Shown piece after piece: positions 6,518 through 9,965 of a stretch of DNA of 9,965 nt. The notes beneath the pieces were generated by a model. The model was not told the origin of the DNA and searched no databases. It was given only the letters and a program-made list of their open reading frames with translations. Position 1 is the first letter of the stretch. Every line of letters starts with the position of its first letter. Source of the stretch: Caryophanales bacterium UBA5632 (GTDB lineage Bacteria > Bacillota_I > Bacilli_A > Izemoplasmatales > Hujiaoplasmataceae); the NCBI GenBank assembly GCA_002421405.1, contig DIJY01000061.1:1-9965 (forward strand), read 5' to 3'. The position numbers were made by a program, and so were the translations under genes.

Positions 6518-7834
6518 ATGAATATCAAAACCCCTCAGTATATTACCGTATTAGAAGCCATCGATTTGGTCAAATCCAACGATGAAATCGTTGTAGGTAT
6601 GGCAGCCAATGAACCACAACTCTTCATGTCCAATCTTCACTTAGCGGGCCATCGAGTCAAGAATGTGACCGTGACGAACTGTCTTCCAATTGCGAATGCA
6701 GCGTTTTTTATCGATCCAAAATGGAGTAGAACCTTCTATTTAGATGGATGGTTTTATACCAATGTATTAAGAAAAGCACATGAAAATGGCAATATCTCGT
6801 TTATCCCCAATCACTTGCATTTTGCCGGGACAAAGCGTTTATTTCATAAATCACCGAATATCTTTGTGACGGCGACTTCAATGCCAGATAAACATGGATA
6901 TGTTTCCTTATCGCTTTCAAATGTCTATGAACGACAAATGATTAACGCCGCCGATATTACGATTCTAGAAATCAATCCCAACTTTCCAAGAACATTAGGG
7001 GATGTTTCGGTCCATATTACGGAAGTTGATTATTTGGTGAAAGCCGATTACCCTGCACCAACCTTACCTACCGTAGAACCCACGGAAAAAGATACAATTA
7101 TTGGTAATTTCATTGCCAGTCAAATCCATGATGGCGATACCCTTCAATTAGGGATCGGTGGAATGCCCAATGCGGTTGCGAAAGCTTTATTTAATAAAAA
7201 AGATTTAGGCATTCATACCGAAATGTTTACTACTGGCATGTTAGAACTGATCAAAGCCGGTGTTATTAATGGCAGTAAGAAAACCTTGCATCCAGGAAAA
7301 CACGTGGCTTGCTTTGCCTTTGGTTCGCAAGAACTCTATGATTTTATCGATGACAATCCTTCGGTAATGATGCTTAATGGTGCATATGTCAATGATCCAG
7401 CCGTGATCGGTAAAAATGATAACCAAGTTTCGATTAATTCAACTTTAGAGATTGACTTAACCGGACAATGCGGCAGCGAATCCTTAGGGACAAAACAGTT
7501 CTCAGGAACCGGTGGCCAATCGGATACGGCTGTAGGAGCCCAAAACGCTAAAAACGGACGTTCTTTTATGGCCCTTTATTCAACGGCCATGGTGAAAAAC
7601 CCAGTGACGGGTGAAAGAGAAGAAACCTCAAAAATTGTAACGACATTAAAACCGGGTGCCGCCGTATCCCTTTCGAGAAATGATGTTGACTTTGTTGTGA
7701 CTGAATACGGCATGGTTTCATTAAGAGGCACCAACATACGCGAGCGCGCACATCTATTAATATCAATCGCGCACCCGAAGTTTAGAGATCAATTGACCAA
7801 AGAAGCGATTGAAGCGGGTTTTATCTATGAGTAG
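6518..7834 (+). CDS. Acetyl-CoA hydrolase/CoA-transferase family protein (4-hydroxybutyrate CoA-transferase-like)
   Basis: A 438-residue cytosolic enzyme that should move CoA between an acyl-CoA (often acetyl-CoA) and a carboxylic acid through a glutamyl-CoA intermediate. Seen: two similar halves of the AcCoA_hydro fold; a glycine loop LGIGGMPNAV (211-220); HTEMF (233-237), where Glu235 is the probable catalytic residue by analogy with Glu238 of Clostridium 4-hydroxybutyrate CoA-transferase; QFSGTGGQSD (327-336); and VTEYGMVSLRG (394-404), the family's C-terminal signature. Length matches the family (about 430-440 aa). An AAGGAG (6507-6512) precedes the ATG. It lies 84 bases after the binding-protein gene across a hairpin and overlaps the next gene by 8 bases. 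A plausible role is activating or exchanging CoA on the imported acid or its product. Acetate, butyrate, 4-hydroxybutyrate or propionate cannot be told apart here. Confidence 0.88.
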   Translation: MNIKTPQYITVLEAIDLVKSNDEIVVGMAANEPQLFMSNLHLAGHRVKNVTVTNCLPIANAAFFIDPKWSRTFYLDGWFYTNVLRKAHENGNISFIPNHLHFAGTKRLFHKSPNIFVTATSMPDKHGYVSLSLSNVYERQMINAADITILEINPNFPRTLGDVSVHITEVDYLVKADYPAPTLPTVEPTEKDTIIGNFIASQIHDGDTLQLGIGGMPNAVAKALFNKKDLGIHTEMFTTGMLELIKAGVINGSKKTLHPGKHVACFAFGSQELYDFIDDNPSVMMLNGAYVNDPAVIGKNDNQVSINSTLEIDLTGQCGSESLGTKQFSGTGGQSDTAVGAQNAKNGRSFMALYSTAMVKNPVTGEREETSKIVTTLKPGAAVSLSRNDVDFVVTEYGMVSLRGTNIRERAHLLISIAHPKFRDQLTKEAIEAGFIYE

Positions 7835-8648
7835 TTTTCAATTTCAAGGAAAAGAAGTCTACTATATCACGGAAGGAACGGGAAAACCAATCGTGATTTT
7901 AAACGGCATCATGATGTCGACGAAATCATGGGCTCCGTTCGTATCCTCTTTGACCGATCAAAATCAATTGATTCGGGTTGATTTCTTTGATCAAGGTTTA
8001 TCGGAAAAGTTGCCAAATGTGACGTATACACAAATGATTCAAGTCGAGTTACTAAAAGGTTTAATTGATCATTTAAAATTAGAAATGATTTCAATTGTTG
8101 GCATTTCTTATGGTGGCGAAGTTGCAGTTCAATTCGCCATCCATTATCCGAACCTTGTGGATCGATTATTGTTGTTTAATACAACCGCCTATACGAGCCC
8201 TTGGCTCAAAGAAATCGGTCGGGGCTGGATTGAAGCTGGAAAAACCAGGAATGGACAAGCTTATTATCAAACAACGATTCCAGTTATTTATTCACCCCAT
8301 TACTTTGAATCTAGATTGGATTGGATGAAAAAACGGGAACAAGTTTTAATCCCCATCTTTTCAAATCCCGATTTCTTAGATGCGATGGAACGATTAACTA
8401 TGAGCGCTGAATCTTATGATGTTAGAGATCAATTATCAAAAATCACGGCTAAAACGTTAATCATCAGTGCCGAAGAAGACTTTTTAACGCCGATGGAGAA
8501 CCAAATATATCTTTTCAATCATATCAAAGGCTCTGAACTCGTGAAGATTCCGAAAGTGGGTCACGCTTCGATGTATGAAAGACCTTTATTATTTACAAGT
8601 CTTGTCTTAGGCTTTGTGAATGTCAAAGAGACTGAATATCAAATTTAG
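7827..8648 (+). CDS. Alpha/beta hydrolase fold protein 1
   Basis: A 273-residue cytosolic alpha/beta hydrolase without a signal peptide. Seen: a nucleophile elbow GISYGG with Ser94 (G-x-S-x-G), acid candidate Asp218 in SAEEDFLTP, and His246 in KVGHASMYE, giving a full Ser-Asp-His triad; the cap region about 120-195 is rich in aromatics. The oxyanion-loop HG found in most relatives is NG here (VILNGIMMS, 23-31). The ATG at 7827 overlaps the CoA-transferase stop by 8 bases (ATGAGTAG), so the pair is translationally coupled; the upstream TTG at 7809 is a poorer start. The family covers thioesterases, C-C bond hydrolases and esterases. Next to a CoA transferase, a thioesterase or C-C hydrolase role is possible but unproven. 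Confidence 0.85.
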   Translation: MSSFQFQGKEVYYITEGTGKPIVILNGIMMSTKSWAPFVSSLTDQNQLIRVDFFDQGLSEKLPNVTYTQMIQVELLKGLIDHLKLEMISIVGISYGGEVAVQFAIHYPNLVDRLLLFNTTAYTSPWLKEIGRGWIEAGKTRNGQAYYQTTIPVIYSPHYFESRLDWMKKREQVLIPIFSNPDFLDAMERLTMSAESYDVRDQLSKITAKTLIISAEEDFLTPMENQIYLFNHIKGSELVKIPKVGHASMYERPLLFTSLVLGFVNVKETEYQI

Positions 8649-8652
8649 GAGG
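8647..8652 (+). promoter_or_regulatory. Strong Shine-Dalgarno AGGAGG for hydrolase 2
   Basis: AGGAGG begins inside the TAG stop codon of hydrolase 1 and lies 6 bases before the ATG at 8659. It selects that start over an in-frame ATG at 8620 that would overlap the preceding gene by 29 bases. Confidence 0.75.
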
Positions 8653-8658
8653 TTTTTT

Positions 8659-9543
8659 ATGGAAAAGAAATTCTTGAAACTGAAAAATGGTGAAACATTA
8701 GCTTACTTAGAAAAAGGCAAAAGTGACAATGTCTTAGTTCTCATTCATGGTAATCTCTCCAGTTCCGTCTATTACCGTCCTTTGATGGATCGATTGCCAG
8801 ATAATTTGAGAACGATTGCCATTGATTTAAGAGGTTTTGGCGATTCAACTTATGTCAAGAAAGTTAAATCTTTAAAGGAACTCGCAGATGATGTCGTATT
8901 ATTTTTACAAGCACTCAAGATTCCATCGGCGAATATATGCGGCTGGTCGCTCGGTGGCGGGGTTGCAATGGAATTGGCAGCTCATAACCCTGATATCGTA
9001 AAAAAACTGATTTTAATCAATTCTACGACGCATAAGGGCTATCCTATCTTTAAGAAGGACGCCACTTTTAAACCCATCATCGGTGAAATCTATCACAGCC
9101 CCGAAGAAATGGCCGCTGACCCCTTGCAAGTTAAACCGGTGATTGATGCGATTAAGGCGAACAACACTGGATTTATGGCTTATATCTATGATTTGACGAT
9201 TTATACCGTCAATAAACCATCCGTTGAAGATAACGTCCTATACATCGCTGAAACAATGAAACAAAGGAATTTAGAAGATGTCGATTACGCACTTGCAAGT
9301 TTGAACATGGGAAATACCTTCAATTTTTATAAACAAGGTGACAATACAATTTCTAATATCAAGTGTCCTGTTCTCCATTTCTGGGGGGATCATGATAAGA
9401 CCGTTCCTGAATATATGATTCTTGATAATATCGCGGCATTAAAGGCAAATTCGACCTATATTAAATTTGAAGATTGTGGTCATTCACCCCTGGTTGATAA
9501 ACCATTGCAAATAAATGTTGCAATTTTAAAATTTGTGTTATAA
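8659..9543 (+). CDS. Alpha/beta hydrolase fold protein 2
   Basis: A 294-residue cytosolic alpha/beta hydrolase, distinct from its neighbour. Seen: oxyanion motif LIHGNLSSS with His30-Gly31; IDLRGFGDS (55-63), the usual strand-turn before the nucleophile; GWSLGGG with Ser97 as nucleophile; acid candidate Asp246 in GDHDKTVP; and His275 in CGHSPLVDKP. The triad is complete and the cap is about 125-225. The HG, LRGFGDS and GWSLGG set resembles the hydrolase/haloperoxidase-like subgroup that includes meta-cleavage C-C hydrolases and various esterases. It begins 10 bases after the stop of hydrolase 1 and is the last gene of the run. No specific substrate is assigned. Confidence 0.87.
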   Translation: MEKKFLKLKNGETLAYLEKGKSDNVLVLIHGNLSSSVYYRPLMDRLPDNLRTIAIDLRGFGDSTYVKKVKSLKELADDVVLFLQALKIPSANICGWSLGGGVAMELAAHNPDIVKKLILINSTTHKGYPIFKKDATFKPIIGEIYHSPEEMAADPLQVKPVIDAIKANNTGFMAYIYDLTIYTVNKPSVEDNVLYIAETMKQRNLEDVDYALASLNMGNTFNFYKQGDNTISNIKCPVLHFWGDHDKTVPEYMILDNIAALKANSTYIKFEDCGHSPLVDKPLQINVAILKFVL

Positions 9544-9552
9544 TTATGTCAA

Positions 9553-9600
9553 ACGTATAGGATACCCATTAAAAATTGGATTTTATTGGGTATCCTTCGT
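9553..9600 (+). terminator. Hairpin closing the operon
   Basis: Ten bases after the hydrolase 2 stop, GGATACCCA (9560-9568) pairs with TGGGTATCC (9587-9595). The stem continues inward after one mismatch through TAAAA/TTTTA (9570-9574 with 9581-9585), and ACG/CGT at 9553-9555 and 9598-9600 could close it outside. There is no clean T run directly after the stem (TTCGTCTATATTTTG), so it is a moderate intrinsic-terminator candidate, but its position at the end of a long gene run supports the call. Confidence 0.6.
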
Positions 9601-9623
9601 CTATATTTTGTGAATAATTTTCC

Positions 9624-9641
9624 TATATACTAAAGTATATA
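9624..9641. repeat. AT-rich perfect inverted repeat upstream of the riboswitch promoter
   Basis: TATATAC-TAAA-GTATATA is a 7-bp perfect inverted repeat followed by a run of A. Its right end lies 29 bases upstream of the -35 box. It could be an operator or an UP-element-like tract, but in AT-rich DNA it may also arise by chance. Confidence 0.3.
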
Positions 9642-9670
9642 AAAAAAATCACAAAAATGACACAAAGTAC

Positions 9671-9699
9671 TTGACAACTGTTGCCTACTTAAATATAAT
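9671..9699 (+). promoter_or_regulatory. SigA-type promoter (TTGACA, 17-base spacer, TATAAT)
   Basis: The -35 box TTGACA (9671-9676) and -10 box TATAAT (9694-9699) are both exact consensus with an optimal 17-base spacer. Transcription should begin around 9704-9707, directly at the 5' edge of the riboswitch. The 8-base palindrome AAGTACTT (9665-9672) overlaps the -35 box. This is the strongest promoter visible in the window and separates the downstream gene from the Liv operon. Confidence 0.93.
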
Positions 9700-9702
9700 A
9701 GA

Positions 9703-9780
9703 GGCGTAAATAGCAAAACTAGAGAAATCTAGCGACGCAAAGCTATAGGGCCTTCTGATAAGGATGGTAGCCAGTTGCCG
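9703..9780 (+). ncRNA. Cyclic di-GMP-I riboswitch (GEMM-I aptamer)
   Basis: The sequence carries the GEMM-I hallmarks in order. The first stem is ATAGC/GCTAT (9710-9714 with 9742-9746). Inside it, after AAAA, is CTAGA-GAAA-TCTAG (9719-9732), a 5-bp helix with the conserved GAAA tetraloop. Next come the invariant CGACGCAAA (9733-9741), a second helix with CCTT/AAGG (9751-9754 with 9760-9763), and the tetraloop-receptor part GGTAGCCAGTTGCCG (9766-9780), matching GGUAGC..GGUUACCG in known aptamers. It follows directly on a consensus promoter. The family binds c-di-GMP and controls motility, adhesion, surface and signalling genes in bacteria. It governs the gene beginning at or after 9942. Confidence 0.94.
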
Positions 9781-9811
9781 TTATCTTTGTAAAAGATGAG
9801 GGCGCTTTTTT
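9777..9811 (+). terminator. Riboswitch expression platform: intrinsic terminator
   Basis: GCCGTTATCTTT (9777-9788), loop GTA, AAAGATGAGGGC (9792-9803) form a 12-position stem with one G/G mismatch and one T-G pair, followed by GC and TTTTTT (9806-9811). The first bases of the 5' arm, GCC(G), are also the 3' end of the aptamer (TTGCCG). Ligand-bound aptamer and full terminator therefore compete. By inference c-di-GMP would weaken the terminator and switch expression on, though the inner 8 bp could still form. Confidence 0.82.
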
Positions 9812-9930
9812 ATATCTAAGGGAAGTTACACTCTTAGAATTTTGAAGCGAACTTAGTCTTAAGGGATAGTGGCTTTTTTTATTACCCAGAAAGCAACTAG
9901 CCACGCTCGTTTCTCTCTTGGGAGGAGGGG
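9812..9930 (+). promoter_or_regulatory. Structured 5' leader after the riboswitch terminator
   Basis: About 120 non-coding bases separate the terminator from the probable start codon. TCTAAGGG (9815-9822) pairs with CTCTTAGA (9831-9838) in an 8-bp stem with one G-T pair. An outer CGCTT/AAGCG (9803-9807 with 9845-9849) could enclose it and overlaps the riboswitch terminator. A second T run (TTTTTTT, 9874-9880) follows GTGGC, and GTGGCT (9869-9874) can pair with AGCCAC (9899-9904). I do not recognise a named RNA family here. A second attenuator is possible. Confidence 0.45.
9920..9930 (+). promoter_or_regulatory. Strong purine-rich Shine-Dalgarno GGGAGGAGGGG
   Basis: This tract contains AGGAGG (9923-9928). 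The ATG at 9931 follows with only 2 bases of spacing from that core; the ATG at 9942 is 13 bases away from it, or 11 from the final G of GGGG. A CT-rich stretch just upstream (TTTCTCTC, 9910-9917) could partly pair with it and hide the site. Confidence 0.6.
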
Positions 9931-9941
9931 ATGCATACGGT

Positions 9942-9965
9942 ATGAGCCAAAAAGGAAGATTAGCC
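9942..9965 (+). CDS. Probable start of the c-di-GMP-controlled gene (truncated by window end)
   Basis: ATG at 9942 opens a frame MSQKGRLA that runs off the window without a stop. It lies downstream of a consensus promoter, a c-di-GMP riboswitch and a strong Shine-Dalgarno, so a gene must begin close by. The frame is also open upstream to 9870, so a start at TTG 9918 (LGGDAYG...) cannot be excluded. The eight residues visible do not identify a family, and there is no signal-peptide look to them. A competing mini frame ATG CAT ACG GTA TGA (9931-9945) overlaps this ATG. Confidence 0.4.

Noticed and set aside
7809..7826. TTG start for hydrolase 1
   Set aside because: It has no ribosome binding site, and the ATG at 7827 forms a typical short stop-start overlap with the CoA-transferase gene.
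8620..8658. ATG at 8620 as the start of hydrolase 2
   Set aside because: It overlaps hydrolase 1 by 29 bases and gives a basic lead peptide unlike the family. AGGAGG at 8647-8652 points to 8659.
9812..9941. Known RNA families in the leader (T-box, group I intron, second riboswitch, RNase P, tmRNA)
   Set aside because: I looked for their conserved core sequences and found none. The stretch is described only by its visible pairings.

Overview
The window looks like chromosomal DNA of a low-GC Gram-positive or wall-less relative (Firmicutes/Tenericutes, perhaps an Izemoplasma- or Acholeplasma-like lineage). The signs are AT-rich DNA, strong AGGAGG-type ribosome binding sites, a lipoprotein with a Thr/Ser-rich linker right after its lipobox, and a SigA-type promoter. 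TGA ends the second permease gene and tryptophan is written TGG, so the standard bacterial code fits better than the mycoplasma code. The taxonomic guess is inference; no marker gene is present.

Nearly all of 1-9543 is one tightly packed set of plus-strand genes: the 3' part of a ketoacyl synthase III (KAS III)-type gene (1-659), a complete branched-chain-amino-acid-type (HAAT/Liv) ABC transporter made of permeases livH and livM, ATPases livG and livF and a solute-binding lipoprotein (652-6433), an acetyl-CoA hydrolase/CoA-transferase family gene (6518-7834), and two different alpha/beta hydrolases (7827-8648 and 8659-9543). Start and stop codons overlap at KAS III/livH, livM/livG and CoA transferase/hydrolase 1. 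A hairpin with a short T run between the binding protein and the CoA transferase may act as an attenuator, and a hairpin after the last hydrolase probably closes the unit. The arrangement suggests import of an amino acid, carboxylate or amide followed by CoA-thioester chemistry; the substrate cannot be read from the sequence.

The last 400 bases (9544-9965) are a regulatory region. A near-perfect SigA promoter (9671-9699) drives a cyclic di-GMP-I (GEMM-I) riboswitch (about 9703-9780), whose 3' end is shared with the 5' arm of an intrinsic terminator (9777-9811). About 130 bases of further structured leader lead to a strong Shine-Dalgarno sequence and a probable gene start at 9942 that runs off the window.

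The points most worth following are the roughly 208-residue charged helical N-terminal extension on LivG, which is about twice the usual length; the c-di-GMP switch with its long, possibly two-stage leader; the linkage of a KAS III with a Cys?-His-His-like active site to a Liv transporter and CoA transferase; and the degenerate ABC signature in LivG.
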